Shown one piece after another: positions 54,100-63,475 of a stretch of 64,000 nt of DNA. Source of the stretch: Xanthomonas sacchari (GTDB lineage Bacteria; Pseudomonadota; Gammaproteobacteria; Xanthomonadales; Xanthomonadaceae); assembly GCF_040529065.1 (NCBI RefSeq), contig NZ_CP132343.1:4605001-4669000 (forward strand), given 5' to 3'. The position numbers and the translations under genes were made by a program. Numbering within the stretch: position 1 is the stretch's first letter; each line of letters opens with the position of its first letter. Below the pieces are notes generated by a model. It saw only the letters and a program-made list of their open reading frames with translations. It ran no database searches and was not told the DNA's origin.

Positions 54100-55290
54100 T
54101 CAGTCGGCCTGGGCGTCGTCGCCTGGCAGCGCCGGCGCGGCATCGAGCTGGGCGGCGGTGACCGGATACGGCTGCGCCGGCTTGCCGAGTTCGGCACGGC
54201 TGCCGTTGACCACGATCAGGCGCTCGCCCGGCTTGAGCCCGGACTCCACCAGCCAGTCGTGGCCGATGGCCTCGCCGGTGCGGATGTGCCGCTCCACCAC
54301 CTTGTCGTGCGCATCCAGCAGCTTCACCACCGGCTCGCCCTTGCTGTCGCGGGTCACCGCCTGCTGCGGCACCAGCACCGCGCCCTGGTCGGTGGCCATC
54401 GGCAGCACCGCGCGCAGGTACATGCCCGGCAGCAGCAGGTGTTCGGGATTGGGCACCACCGCGCGCAGGGTGACGTTGCCGGTGCCGGCGTTGACCTGGG
54501 TGCCGACGAATTCGAGGGTGCCGGCGTGCGGGTACGTGCTGCCGTCCTCCAGCCGCACCTGCACCTGCGCCTTGCCGTCGATGGCGTGGATCTGCCCGGC
54601 GTCGAGCTGGCGGCGCAGCGCCAGCATCTGCGTGCTGGACTGGGTAACGTCAAGGTAGATCGGGTCCAGGCGCTGAATGGTGGTCAGCGCCGCGTCCTGC
54701 GCGGCGGTGAGCAGCGCGCCGACGGTGTAGGCGGAGGTGCCGATGGTGCCGGAGATCGGCGCGGTGATGCGGGTGTAGTCGAGGTTGATGCGCGCCGCCT
54801 GCAACGCCGCCTTGGCCGCGACCACCGCCGCCTCGTCCTGGCGCAGCGCGGACACCGCGTCGTCGGCATCCTGCTTGCTGGCCGCGTCCATGTCGGTGAG
54901 GCTGCGGGTGCGCTCGGCCTTGGGCCGCGCGCTGGCCAGCGCCGCCTCGGCCTGCACCAGGTTGCCGCGGGCGATGTCGTAGGCGGCCTGGTACGGCGCC
55001 GGATCGATCACGTACAGCGCCTGCCCGGCCTTGACCTCCTGGCCCTCCTGGAACAGGCGCTGGCGCAGCAGCCCGCCGACCTGCGGGCGCACGTCGGCGG
55101 TCTCGTAGGCCACGGTGCGACCGGCCAGGGTGCGCTCCACCGGCAGCGTGCGCGCGCCCAGGGTCAGCACCCCCACCCGCGGCGGTGGCGCGGCCGCCGG
55201 CTTGTCGCCGGAGCAGCCTCCGGCCACGGCAATGGCCAGCAATACGGCACAGCGAACGGGACGACGAGGCGCCTGGAAGAGGTCGGACAT
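54100..55290 (-). CDS. RND efflux periplasmic adaptor (AcrA/MexA family) lipoprotein
   Basis: A 396-residue membrane fusion protein. The signal peptide ends AVAGGC, lipidating Cys26. Biotinyl-lipoyl halves (VRPQVGGLLRQRLFQEGQEVKAGQALYVIDPAPY, about 67-100; INLDYTRITAPISGTIG) flank a helical hairpin, and beta-barrel and membrane-proximal domains follow. First gene of the operon. Its 298-base upstream region is shared with quiA and contains CTGTAACAG (palindromic) near 55363, a possible repressor site; no regulator gene is adjacent. Confidence 0.93.
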   Translation of the reverse strand: MSDLFQAPRRPVRCAVLLAIAVAGGCSGDKPAAAPPPRVGVLTLGARTLPVERTLAGRTVAYETADVRPQVGGLLRQRLFQEGQEVKAGQALYVIDPAPYQAAYDIARGNLVQAEAALASARPKAERTRSLTDMDAASKQDADDAVSALRQDEAAVVAAKAALQAARINLDYTRITAPISGTIGTSAYTVGALLTAAQDAALTTIQRLDPIYLDVTQSSTQMLALRRQLDAGQIHAIDGKAQVQVRLEDGSTYPHAGTLEFVGTQVNAGTGNVTLRAVVPNPEHLLLPGMYLRAVLPMATDQGAVLVPQQAVTRDSKGEPVVKLLDAHDKVVERHIRTGEAIGHDWLVESGLKPGERLIVVNGSRAELGKPAQPYPVTAAQLDAAPALPGDDAQAD

Positions 55291-55441
55291 GGGGAGTGCG
55301 GCTGGGAAGAAACGCGCAACGCTACTCCACGGATGTGTCGCATCGCACCATCCCTGTAACAGTGCGTTGTACGGGCTTCACCAAGGTCGGAGAAACGTCG
55401 GAAACCGGCACGCAGCGTCGCGTCGGCGGGCACCGCCATTC

Positions 55442-55475
55442 GTTCTATTACCGAACACAAATGCGATAATCGCCC
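55442..55475. promoter_or_regulatory. Two IclR-type (PcaR/PcaU-like) boxes upstream of quiA
   Basis: GTTCTATTACCGAAC (55442-55456) and ATGCGATAATCGCCC (55461-55475) match, as I recall it, the PcaR box GTTCGATAATCGCAC at 11 and 12 of 15 positions, with centres 19 bases apart. The second contains the perfect palindrome GCGAT-A-ATCGC. They lie about 115 bases before the quiA start. Similar boxes precede quiC. Confidence 0.55.
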
Positions 55476-55588
55476 AACGTGGCGACGTCCTTTCCAGACG
55501 CGGCATGTCATCGTGCGCACGCCCCGCCTTCGCCACGCTCGTGGCCCTTCGCGGACGCCGTGCGTCTCCCCTGCAGAGGATCGAAAAC

Positions 55589-58018
55589 GTGCAAACCCAA
55601 TCGGATGTGTCGGCCGGCGGCCGGATCGTGCTGTGGAGCGTCGGCCTGCTGCTGGCGCTGATCGGGCTGGCGCTGCTGGTCGGCGGCATCCGCCTGGCCA
55701 CCCTCGGCGGCAGCCTCTACTTCCTGGCGATGGGCGCGGCCTGCGTGGTCTCGGCCGTGCTGCTGCTGCGCCGGCGTCCGGCCGGTGCGTGGCTGTACGC
55801 ACTGGCCTTCGTACTGAGCGTGGCCTGGGCGTGCTGGGACGCCGGCCTGGCGTTCTGGCCGCTGGTGTCGCGGCTGATGATGCCGGCGGTGCTGGCGCTG
55901 CTGGTCGCCCTGGTCTACCCGACCCTGCGCCGCGCCCGCGGCCTGCCCGGCGGCCGCGGCGCGTATGCGCTGGCAGCGGTGCTGGCGCTGGCCTGCGCCG
56001 GCGGCCTGGCCGGCATGTTCGTGCCGCATCCGCCGGTGGCCGCCAGCGGCCCCGGCCCGGCACCGGTGCCGGTGACCCCGGCGCAGGCGCAGCGCGACTG
56101 GAACCACTACGGCAACACCGCCGGCGGCAGCCGTTTCGCCGCGCTGGACCAGATCGGCCGCGGCAACGTCGACCAGTTGCAGGTGGCCTGGACCTACCGC
56201 ACCGGCGATGTCGCCGTCAGCGACGGCAACGGCGCCGAGGACCAGACCACCCCGCTGCAGATCGGCGAGACGCTGTATGTGTGCACGCCGCACAACAACG
56301 TCATCGCGCTGGACGCCAGCAGCGGCCGGCAACTGTGGAAGCGCGAGATCAACGCGCAGTCCTCGGTCTGGCAGCGCTGCCGCGGCCTGGCCTACTTCGA
56401 TGCCGACGCGGCGCTGGCCCAGCCCAGCGCCGCCAACGCCTCGCCGGTGGCGGCGGCGGTGCTGCCGGCCGGCGCCAACTGCCGGCGCCGCGTGCTGACC
56501 AACACCATCGACGCGCGGCTGATCGCGCTGGACGCGGATACCGGCGCGTTCTGCAGCGGCTTCGGCCAGAACGGCCAGATCGACCTGAAGGCCGGCCTCG
56601 GCGCCGCACCCGATCCGTTCTACCAGCTGACCTCGGCGCCGACCGTGGCCGGGACCACGGTGGTGGTGGGCGGCCGCGTCGCCGACAACGTGCAGGCCGA
56701 CATGCCCGGCGGCGTGATCCGCGGCTTCGACGTGATCACCGGCGCGCAGCGCTGGGCCTTCGATCCGGGCAACCCGCAGGACACACAGCCGCCGGCCGCG
56801 GGCAAGACCTACGTGCGCAGCACGCCGAACGTGTGGGCGCCGATGTCCTACGACGCCGCGTCCAACACGGTGTTCCTGCCGATGGGCAGCCCGTCCACCG
56901 ACCTGTACGGTGCCGAGCGCAGCGCGCTGGACCACCGCTTCGGCGCCTCGATCACCGCGCTGGATGCGAGCACCGGCCAGGTCAAGTGGGTCTACCAGAC
57001 CGTGCACAACGATCTGTGGGACTTCGACCTGCCGATGCAGCCGAGCCTGATCGACTTCCCGATGGCCGACGGCCGCAAGGTGCCGGCGCTGATCATCGGC
57101 ACCAAGGCCGGCCAGCTGTACGTGCTCGACCGCGCCACCGGCACGCCGCTGACCGAGGTCCGCGAGGTGCCGGTGAAGGCCGCCGACATCCCCCACGAAC
57201 CGTATGCGCTGACCCAACCGCTGTCGGTGGGCATGCCGCAGATTGGCACCAAGCACCTGAGCGAAGCGGACATGTGGGGCGCCACCCTGCTGGACCAGAT
57301 GCTGTGCCGCATCGCCTTCAAGAAGATGCGCTACGAGGGCCTGTACACCGCGCCCGGCACCGATGTGTCGCTGAGCTTCCCCGGCTCGCTGGGCGGCATG
57401 AACTGGGGCGGGCTGTCGGTCGACCCGGTGCACGACGTGGTGTTCGCCAACGACATGCGCCTGGGCCTGTGGGTGCAGATGATTCCGCAGAAGGCCGAGA
57501 AGGCCGCCGCCTCCAGCGGCGGCGAGGCGGTCAACACCGGCATGGGCGCGGTGCCGTTGAAGGGCACGCCGTACGCGGTCAACAAGAACCGCTTCCTGTC
57601 GGCGCTGGGCATCCCCTGCCAGGCGCCGCCGTTCGGCACGCTCAGCGCGATCGACCTGAAGACCCGCCGCATCGCCTGGCAGGTGCCGGTGGGCACCGTG
57701 CAGGACACCGGCCCGCTCGGCTTCAAGATGCACCTGCCGATTCCGGTCGGCATGCCGACCCTGGGCGGCACCCTGGCCACGCAGAGCGGCCTGGTGTTCA
57801 TCGCCGGCACCCAGGACTACTACCTGCGCGCGTTCGACAGCGACACCGGCAAGGAACTGTGGAAGGCGCGGCTGCCGGTGGGCAGCCAGGGCGGGCCGAT
57901 GACCTACGTGTCGACCAAGACCGGCAAGCAGTACATCGTGATCACCGCCGGCGGCGCGCGGCAGTCGCCGGACCGCGGCGACTACGTGATCGCCTACGCC
58001 TTGCCGAACGCCAAGTAG
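55589..58018 (+). CDS. quiA: Membrane-bound PQQ-dependent quinate/shikimate dehydrogenase
   Basis: Oxidises quinate to 3-dehydroquinate (and shikimate to 3-dehydroshikimate) at the periplasmic face, passing electrons to ubiquinone. The 809-residue protein has four to five N-terminal membrane helices (residues 15-145) and a periplasmic eight-bladed PQQ propeller with DWNHYGNTAGGSRFAALDQI, QTTPLQIGETLYVCTPHNNVIALDA, VHNDLWDFDLPMQPSLIDF and NWGGLSVDP. Membrane glucose dehydrogenase is the alternative, but the neighbours favour quinate. GTG 55589 with AGAGGA nine bases before is the start. Holoenzyme needs PQQ; no pqq genes are here. It converges with the MFS gene. Confidence 0.87.
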   Translation: MQTQSDVSAGGRIVLWSVGLLLALIGLALLVGGIRLATLGGSLYFLAMGAACVVSAVLLLRRRPAGAWLYALAFVLSVAWACWDAGLAFWPLVSRLMMPAVLALLVALVYPTLRRARGLPGGRGAYALAAVLALACAGGLAGMFVPHPPVAASGPGPAPVPVTPAQAQRDWNHYGNTAGGSRFAALDQIGRGNVDQLQVAWTYRTGDVAVSDGNGAEDQTTPLQIGETLYVCTPHNNVIALDASSGRQLWKREINAQSSVWQRCRGLAYFDADAALAQPSAANASPVAAAVLPAGANCRRRVLTNTIDARLIALDADTGAFCSGFGQNGQIDLKAGLGAAPDPFYQLTSAPTVAGTTVVVGGRVADNVQADMPGGVIRGFDVITGAQRWAFDPGNPQDTQPPAAGKTYVRSTPNVWAPMSYDAASNTVFLPMGSPSTDLYGAERSALDHRFGASITALDASTGQVKWVYQTVHNDLWDFDLPMQPSLIDFPMADGRKVPALIIGTKAGQLYVLDRATGTPLTEVREVPVKAADIPHEPYALTQPLSVGMPQIGTKHLSEADMWGATLLDQMLCRIAFKKMRYEGLYTAPGTDVSLSFPGSLGGMNWGGLSVDPVHDVVFANDMRLGLWVQMIPQKAEKAAASSGGEAVNTGMGAVPLKGTPYAVNKNRFLSALGIPCQAPPFGTLSAIDLKTRRIAWQVPVGTVQDTGPLGFKMHLPIPVGMPTLGGTLATQSGLVFIAGTQDYYLRAFDSDTGKELWKARLPVGSQGGPMTYVSTKTGKQYIVITAGGARQSPDRGDYVIAYALPNAK

Positions 58019-58030
58019 GAAAACGGCACG

Positions 58031-58059
58031 CCATTGCCACCTGCGTGCGGTGGCAATGG
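58031..58059 (+). terminator. Stem-loop after quiA
   Basis: CCATTGCCACC and GGTGGCAATGG form an 11-base perfect stem with the loop TGCGTGC, starting 12 bases after the quiA stop. No U-run follows. It separates quiA from the convergent transporter gene. Confidence 0.6.
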
Positions 58060-58234
58060 ATGGACCCGCGTTCGTGAGACCTCACAGCGCCTCGACCGAG
58101 ACGCCGCAGGTTGGCCGACACATGGGGGGGTACGGCGCCGGGCACGGCGCCGATCGGGTGACGCAGAACAGGCCGCGCCGCAAAGCGCGTTGTCCTCGAA
58201 GCCTAGACAGACCCGCGCCCGCGCCGCCCTGCCC

Positions 58235-59542
58235 TCAACGCGCCGGCTGCAGCCGCATCGTCAGCACCGCGGCAATGGCCACCAGCAACGGCAACGCCAG
58301 CACGTAGTACAGGTTGGCCGGCTGCCAGCCGGCATCGACCAGCACGCCGACGGTCATCGGCGAGAGGATCGCGCCGACGCGGCCGATGCCGATCGCCCAG
58401 CCCAGGCCGGTGGTGCGCACGGTGGGCGCGAACACGATCGGCGCCACCGCATACAGGCCGGCCATCGAGCCGAACAGCGCCGCGCCGATCACGAAGGCCA
58501 CGGGGAAGGCCAGCTGAAGCTGCGTGCCGAGCGTGGCGAACGCCGCCATTCCCAGTGCGGCGATCAGGAAGCTGGCTGCGGTCAGCCGTGGCAGCAGAAA
58601 ACGTGCGGCCAGACCGCCGAACAAGGCGCCGCCGACGATGCCGCCCAGGTTCAACAGCACCCCGCCGGTGACGCCCTGCTCGGCCGACAGCCCGGCTTGC
58701 ACCAGCAGTTTCGGCGTCCAGCTCAGCACGAAATAGAAGGCGAACATGTGCATGAAGAAGCCCAACGCGATCAGCACGCTGTTGCGGCGCAGGCGCGGGG
58801 TGAACAGCGCCGCGTAGCCGGCCTGCTCCTGCGCCGGCGGGCGCGGCGGCAGGGCATCCAGGGTCGGTGCGCGCATGCGCGTCAGCAACGCGTTGAGCCG
58901 CGCCAGCGCATCCGGCGGGCGCCGGCTGAGCAGGAAATCCAGCGATTCGGGCAGCAGCGCCAGCACCACCGGGATGCACAGCAGCGAGGCGAGTGCGCCG
59001 AACAGGAAGGCCGCATGCCAGCCCCAGCGTTCCAGCAGCATCGCGGCGATCAACCCGCCCAGCGTGGCGCCGATGGGATAGCCGGTGGCCTGCAGCGCCA
59101 CGGCGGTGCTGCGCCACTTCGGACTGGCGTATTCGGCGGTGATCACGCCAACGCCGGCGAGCATGCCGCCGATGCCGATGCCGGTGAACACGCGCAGCGC
59201 GGCCAGTTGCCAGATGTCCTGCGCCAGCGCCGAGGCGGCCATGCCGACGGTCAGGATCGCCAGGCAGCACAGGATCATGCTGCGCCGGCCCCAACGGTCG
59301 GCCAGCGGCGCCAGCAGCAGCGAGCCCAGCGCCATGCCTACCAGGCCGGCGCTGAGCGCGATGCCCAGCAGCTTGCCGGACAGATGCCAGGCCTCCGACA
59401 CGTGCGGGGCGATGAAGGCCATCACCATCACGTCGAAGCCGTCCAGCATGTTCAACAGCACGCAGACCGCGATGGCCGTCCACTGGAAACCGCTCATGCG
59501 GTCCAGGACGAGCGCGGTGGGCGGGGCGGCGGCATGGCTCAT
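58235..59542 (-). CDS. MFS aromatic acid:H+ symporter (PcaK/BenK-like)
   Basis: A 435-residue, 12-helix importer of the AAHS family. It starts with the family region GFQWTAIAVCVLLNMLDGFDVMVMAFIAP (residues 18-46), whose DGFD is the conserved TM1 motif, and has GSLLLAPLADRWGRRSMIL between TM2 and TM3. Members import protocatechuate, 4-hydroxybenzoate, benzoate or related acids. It is the last gene of the leftward qui operon, with 48 bases from the dehydratase gene, so protocatechuate, dehydroshikimate or quinate is the expected substrate. GGAG precedes ATG 59542. Confidence 0.87.
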   Translation of the reverse strand: MSHAAAPPTALVLDRMSGFQWTAIAVCVLLNMLDGFDVMVMAFIAPHVSEAWHLSGKLLGIALSAGLVGMALGSLLLAPLADRWGRRSMILCCLAILTVGMAASALAQDIWQLAALRVFTGIGIGGMLAGVGVITAEYASPKWRSTAVALQATGYPIGATLGGLIAAMLLERWGWHAAFLFGALASLLCIPVVLALLPESLDFLLSRRPPDALARLNALLTRMRAPTLDALPPRPPAQEQAGYAALFTPRLRRNSVLIALGFFMHMFAFYFVLSWTPKLLVQAGLSAEQGVTGGVLLNLGGIVGGALFGGLAARFLLPRLTAASFLIAALGMAAFATLGTQLQLAFPVAFVIGAALFGSMAGLYAVAPIVFAPTVRTTGLGWAIGIGRVGAILSPMTVGVLVDAGWQPANLYYVLALPLLVAIAAVLTMRLQPAR

Positions 59543-59590
59543 GGGGTCACTCCTGCTGGAACGGCGAACGAGAACCGCGGCGATGCGGCG

Positions 59591-60496
59591 TCACTTGGCG
59601 GGCGCGGCCGCGTGCAGGGCGTCGAGCGCCTGGCGCAGGCGCGCCGCGTCGATCTGCCCCGGCGCCGAGGCGCTGCCGAGCATGCCGAAGGTCAGGCTCT
59701 GCCCGAAGGTGCCGCCGGACAGCCGCGACACCGCGCCCAGCGGCCCCATCGCCATGGTCAGCAGCGGCTGCCCGCTGCGCTGGCGCAGTTGCCAGGTGGC
59801 GTCGAGCAGGTGCAGCACGTCGCCGGGATCGCGCGGCATCACCGCGATCTTCAGCACGTCGGCGCCTAGCGCCTGCTGCCGCTGCAGCCGCGCCACGATC
59901 TCCGCCACCGGCGGGGTGGCGTGGAAGTCGTGGCTGGACATCACCACGTACACGCCCTGCCGGTGTGCGCGCTCGACCACCTGCCGCAGCACCGCCGGGT
60001 CGCGGAACATCTCCACGTCGAGCAGGTCGGCGAAGCGCGCCTCCAGCAGGCGCGCGTACAGCGCGCCGTAGGCGGCATCGTCGATCGCCACCGCACCGCC
60101 CTCGGCCTTGGTGCGGAAGGTCAGCAGCAGCGGCTTGCCGTGCAGCGCCTGCGCCAGACGCGGACCCAGGGCGGCCAGCGCGGCGGCGTCGGTGGCGCCG
60201 TCCATCAGGTCGATGCGCCACTCGGCCAGGTCCGCATCGGGCGAGGCGGCGATGCGCTGCGCCTGCGCCTGCGCCTCCCCGGCGTCGTGCGCGGTGATCG
60301 GCACGATGATCTTGGGCAGGCCGGCGCCGATGTCGAGTCCGCGGATCTGCAGCACGCGCGGCGGCGGCAGCGGCGCGGTCGCGGACGGCGCGGCGGGCGC
60401 CGCTGCCGCGGGTGCCGCGGGTGCGGCCTGCAGCGGCGATGCCAGCAGCAGGCCGGCGCAGCACAGGAAGGTCAGTCGTCGTGGGAACAAGGGCAT
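59591..60496 (-). CDS. quiB: Type I 3-dehydroquinate dehydratase, exported
   Basis: Dehydrates 3-dehydroquinate to 3-dehydroshikimate by Schiff-base chemistry. The 301-residue protein has an N-terminal signal (MPLFPRRLTFLCCAGLLLASPLQAA) and Ala/Pro linker, then an AroD-type TIM barrel: KIIVPITAHDAGEA, ADLAEWRIDLMDG, TFRTKAEGG, the catalytic H189 in MSSHDFH and the Schiff-base lysine K216 in DVLKIAVMP. Export and neighbours mark it as the catabolic QuiB form, not the biosynthetic enzyme. It lies between the porin and transporter genes. Confidence 0.88.
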   Translation of the reverse strand: MPLFPRRLTFLCCAGLLLASPLQAAPAAPAAAAPAAPSATAPLPPPRVLQIRGLDIGAGLPKIIVPITAHDAGEAQAQAQRIAASPDADLAEWRIDLMDGATDAAALAALGPRLAQALHGKPLLLTFRTKAEGGAVAIDDAAYGALYARLLEARFADLLDVEMFRDPAVLRQVVERAHRQGVYVVMSSHDFHATPPVAEIVARLQRQQALGADVLKIAVMPRDPGDVLHLLDATWQLRQRSGQPLLTMAMGPLGAVSRLSGGTFGQSLTFGMLGSASAPGQIDAARLRQALDALHAAAPAK

Positions 60497-60532
60497 CGGG
60501 ATCGGCCTGGGCAGGAGGCGCGCAGCGCGCGC

Positions 60533-61861
60533 TCAGAAGGTGAGCTTGACCTGCAGCCCCACCGCCAGCGCGTTTTCGGTACGCGCATAGGCGAAGGTGC
60601 CGGGGTTGACGATGTACTGCACGTCCGGCCGCAGCATCAGCCATGGCGTCAGCTGCGCGCTGTAGGACAGTTCGTAGAGTTCCTCGGCGGTATCGAGCGC
60701 GAACACCGGCGCCTCCGGCGGCACACCGGCATCGAGCAGCGCCGCCCTCCGCGCATCGAGCAGGCGGTGGTTGATGTCGGCGCCGACGTAGCCCAGCGCG
60801 ATGCGGTCCTGGCTGCGCCGGCCGATGCCCTGGTACACACCGCCCACGGCGTACCAACGGGTGATCTGCGCGGTGGCATGGTCGGACACCATGTACTGGG
60901 CGAAGCCGGTGAGGCCGCGGCCACGCTCGCCGCCGGGCGAATACAGCTTCTGTTCCACCAGCAGGTAGGCGCCGTCGCGGCCGGTGGTGGCGCGCGGGTC
61001 CAGGCCCTTGCGCGGCACGCGCGAGGAGTCGTAATAGCCGCCGAACTTGTAGGTGCCCGGGTAGTTGCCGCCGGCACCCGGCGTCCAGGTGAGTTCGACG
61101 GGGAACAGCGAGCCGGTGGTGCCGCGCGCGGCCAGGTCGAACGCGGTGTGCACGTTGTTGTTGGTACTGGGGTTGACCTGGAACCAGCCGACCCGCAGGT
61201 TCGCCGCCGGCGTCAGTTGCTGCGCCACTTCCGCGCCCCAGCGCGCGTTCGGATAGTTGTACCAGCCGCTGTTGCCGGACATCGCCAGCGGATGCGCGCA
61301 GAACGCGGCGTTGACGAAGTTGGTCAGCAGCGTGTGCGCGCCGAACTGGTTGCCCATCGCGTAGAAGCCGGCCTTGATGTAGCTGCGACCGTCGTTGAAG
61401 CGGCGGTCGTAGCTCAGTTCGGTCAGCCGGGTGAACTGGCCGCCGTAGGCTTCCTGGATCGGGAAGCGGTTGCCGAGCAGATCGGCCGAGGTGCTGCGGC
61501 CGCGGCGGTCGTTGACGGTCACGTGCAGCGTGCCGCCGTCCCAACCGGCCAGTTTCGCCAAGTCCAGGTCCACGCCCAGCCGCACCTGCTGCGCATAGCG
61601 CGCGCCGCGCTCGCCGCGGCCGCCGTCGACCAGGCCCATGGCTTCGCCGACGTAGTCGCCGCGCACGTTGACGCCGCGCCGCAGCCAGTCGCTGCGCACA
61701 CCACCCCAGTCGCCGCTGAAGGTGCTGTGCGCCAGGTCGGTGGCGTCCTGCGCAGCGGCAACGGCCGGGACGAAGGCGATGGCCACGGCCAACAACGACC
61801 AGGCCGGGAACGACGGCAGGCGGCGCGGCGCACGCGCGCCGGCGGAGACGGCGCGGCTCAC
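60533..61861 (-). CDS. quiX: OprB-family carbohydrate-selective porin (QuiX-like)
   Basis: Outer membrane porin, 442 residues. A signal peptide (LLAVAIAFVPAVAAA, cleaved near residue 38) precedes a barrel that begins STFSGDWGGVRSDWLRRGV, the OprB hallmark, and ends ENALAVGLQVKLTF with a C-terminal Phe. It starts at GTG 61861, overlapping the stop of the beta-helix gene by four bases (GTGA). In Acinetobacter the qui operon also contains a porin-like gene, quiX. It presumably admits quinate and shikimate. Confidence 0.82.
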   Translation of the reverse strand: MSRAVSAGARAPRRLPSFPAWSLLAVAIAFVPAVAAAQDATDLAHSTFSGDWGGVRSDWLRRGVNVRGDYVGEAMGLVDGGRGERGARYAQQVRLGVDLDLAKLAGWDGGTLHVTVNDRRGRSTSADLLGNRFPIQEAYGGQFTRLTELSYDRRFNDGRSYIKAGFYAMGNQFGAHTLLTNFVNAAFCAHPLAMSGNSGWYNYPNARWGAEVAQQLTPAANLRVGWFQVNPSTNNNVHTAFDLAARGTTGSLFPVELTWTPGAGGNYPGTYKFGGYYDSSRVPRKGLDPRATTGRDGAYLLVEQKLYSPGGERGRGLTGFAQYMVSDHATAQITRWYAVGGVYQGIGRRSQDRIALGYVGADINHRLLDARRAALLDAGVPPEAPVFALDTAEELYELSYSAQLTPWLMLRPDVQYIVNPGTFAYARTENALAVGLQVKLTF

Positions 61862-63369
61862 GGCGTCACCGCCAGCGGTGCGCTCAGCGGCGAGGTCGCG
61901 CCATCGTCGCTGGTGACGGTGGCGGTGAGCGTGGCCAATCCTGCGCTGTCGCCGTCCAGCGGCAGCGCAAAGCGGCCCTGTCCCTGCGCATCCACCGCCG
62001 CCTCGACGCGGCCGAGATAGCGTTCGGCTTCGTCGTCGCCGCGGTGGCGATTGCCGAACAGCTCCACCGTGTACAGATGGCCGGGGCGGCCGACGAAGCT
62101 GCCCTGCACCTGCGGCACGCCGGCGCCGCGTTCGATCGTGCGCAACTGCGGGGCGGCCTGGCCGAAGTTCGGCGCAGGCTGGCAACCGTCCGCCGCCGTG
62201 GCGCCGCAGATCGTCGCGCGCTTGCGCGGGTCCGGATCGACGCCGATGCCGCGCGAACCGACGAAGGGCGCGTGCTCCAGGCCCGGCACGCCGAACACGA
62301 TGGCGCCGCGCGGCTGGCCGGGCACGCAGGCGCCGCCGGCGAAACAGCGCTCGATCTTCAGGCCGTTGCCGGACAGCAGGTTGGCGCTGAACCGGTTGGC
62401 TTCGCTGCGCGGCTGCGGGCGCACCGCGATGCCGATACCGTTGCCGGTCAGGCGGTTGCCCTCGATCAGGTTGTCGCGGCCGGTGACGCTGACCCCGATC
62501 GAATTGCCGGCGAAGTCGTTGTCGGCGATGGTGTTGCGGTTGCCCCAGTTGATCTGCAACCCGTCGGAGTAGCGCTCGAAGCGGTTGCGCAGCACGGTGT
62601 TGTCGTTGCCCCACAGGATCTCGATGCCCTGCGATGGCTCGGGATTGGCGTCGGTGGAGCGGAACACGTTGTCGGCCACCAGGTTCCAGGCCGCGCCGCG
62701 GGTCAGCTCCAGGCCGTCGCCGTTGTCGAGGAAGGTATTGCGCTCGATGCGGTTGCGCACCGTGGTGGTGGCGGTGGACTGGCCGTTGCCGTCGTCGCCG
62801 GTCAGCATCACCCCGGCGCCGCCGTGGTTGGCGACGATGCGGTTGTCGCGCAGCACATTGTCGCTGGCGCGGTTGAGCAGCACGCCGATGCAGAAGTTGC
62901 GGATCTCCAGGCCGCTCAGTTCCACGCCCCGGGTGTCGCGCAGCAGCAGGCCCGGCAGCGTGGTGCTGCGCACGTTGGTGCCGAACTGGCCCTTCTCCGC
63001 GCCCGGGCAGGCCGCGGTGCCCTTGCCGCGGATGTAACCGGCGCCGTCGATGGCGATGTACTGGCCGTCGTGCGCCCGCGCCAGGCCCACCACCTGCAGC
63101 GGCCCCTGCAGTGCCGGCAACGGCGCGCGCGGGCGGATCACGTACGGCGGCGCGCCTACTGCGGCGATCTCGATGCGGTAACGGCCGGGCGCCTGGTTGG
63201 CGGTGGTGATCGCCCAGCGCAGCGATCCCGGGGCATCGTCGTCGGCGTAGCGGTCCACGGTGAGCACGCTGCGCTCCGGCGGCGCCGGCTCGGCCTGGTA
63301 GGCGCGCACGGCACCGGGAAGCAGGGCCGCCGCCAACAGGGCCAGGCCGCGGGAAAACGCACAGGACAT
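61858..63369 (-). CDS. quiC: Exported right-handed beta-helix protein, probable 3-dehydroshikimate dehydratase (QuiC-like)
   Basis: Would convert 3-dehydroshikimate to protocatechuate in the periplasm. The 503-residue protein has a signal peptide (ending near AVRA, residue 23), a short N-terminal domain (LTVDRYADDDAPGSLRWAI) and a series of about ten parallel beta-helix coils marked by NxI/NxF ladders (NRIVANHGGAGVMLTG, NVFRSTDANPEPSQGIEI, NTIADNDFAGNSIGVSV, NRLTGNGIGIAV), then a C-terminal beta domain. From memory, Acinetobacter QuiC is also a periplasmic protein with PbH1 repeats and similar size. Catalytic residues are not identified. GGAG precedes ATG 63369. First gene of the operon. Confidence 0.72.
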   Translation of the reverse strand: MSCAFSRGLALLAAALLPGAVRAYQAEPAPPERSVLTVDRYADDDAPGSLRWAITTANQAPGRYRIEIAAVGAPPYVIRPRAPLPALQGPLQVVGLARAHDGQYIAIDGAGYIRGKGTAACPGAEKGQFGTNVRSTTLPGLLLRDTRGVELSGLEIRNFCIGVLLNRASDNVLRDNRIVANHGGAGVMLTGDDGNGQSTATTTVRNRIERNTFLDNGDGLELTRGAAWNLVADNVFRSTDANPEPSQGIEILWGNDNTVLRNRFERYSDGLQINWGNRNTIADNDFAGNSIGVSVTGRDNLIEGNRLTGNGIGIAVRPQPRSEANRFSANLLSGNGLKIERCFAGGACVPGQPRGAIVFGVPGLEHAPFVGSRGIGVDPDPRKRATICGATAADGCQPAPNFGQAAPQLRTIERGAGVPQVQGSFVGRPGHLYTVELFGNRHRGDDEAERYLGRVEAAVDAQGQGRFALPLDGDSAGLATLTATVTSDDGATSPLSAPLAVTP

Positions 63370-63475
63370 GCACCATCTCCAACAGAATCGGGACCGCACC
63401 GGCGGCGGGCGGCGCCGCGGCCGCCAGCGGCGCACGCGTCGCGCGCTGCCAGGCGCCGGGACAGCGGCAACGCTA

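Noticed and set aside
50901-54161. A 1086-codon open frame on the plus strand across the RND pump gene
   Set aside because: It is antisense to a complete, well-recognised AcrB-type gene. The translation is His/Gln/Arg/Val-rich with no domain, as expected for the complementary strand of GC-rich codons.
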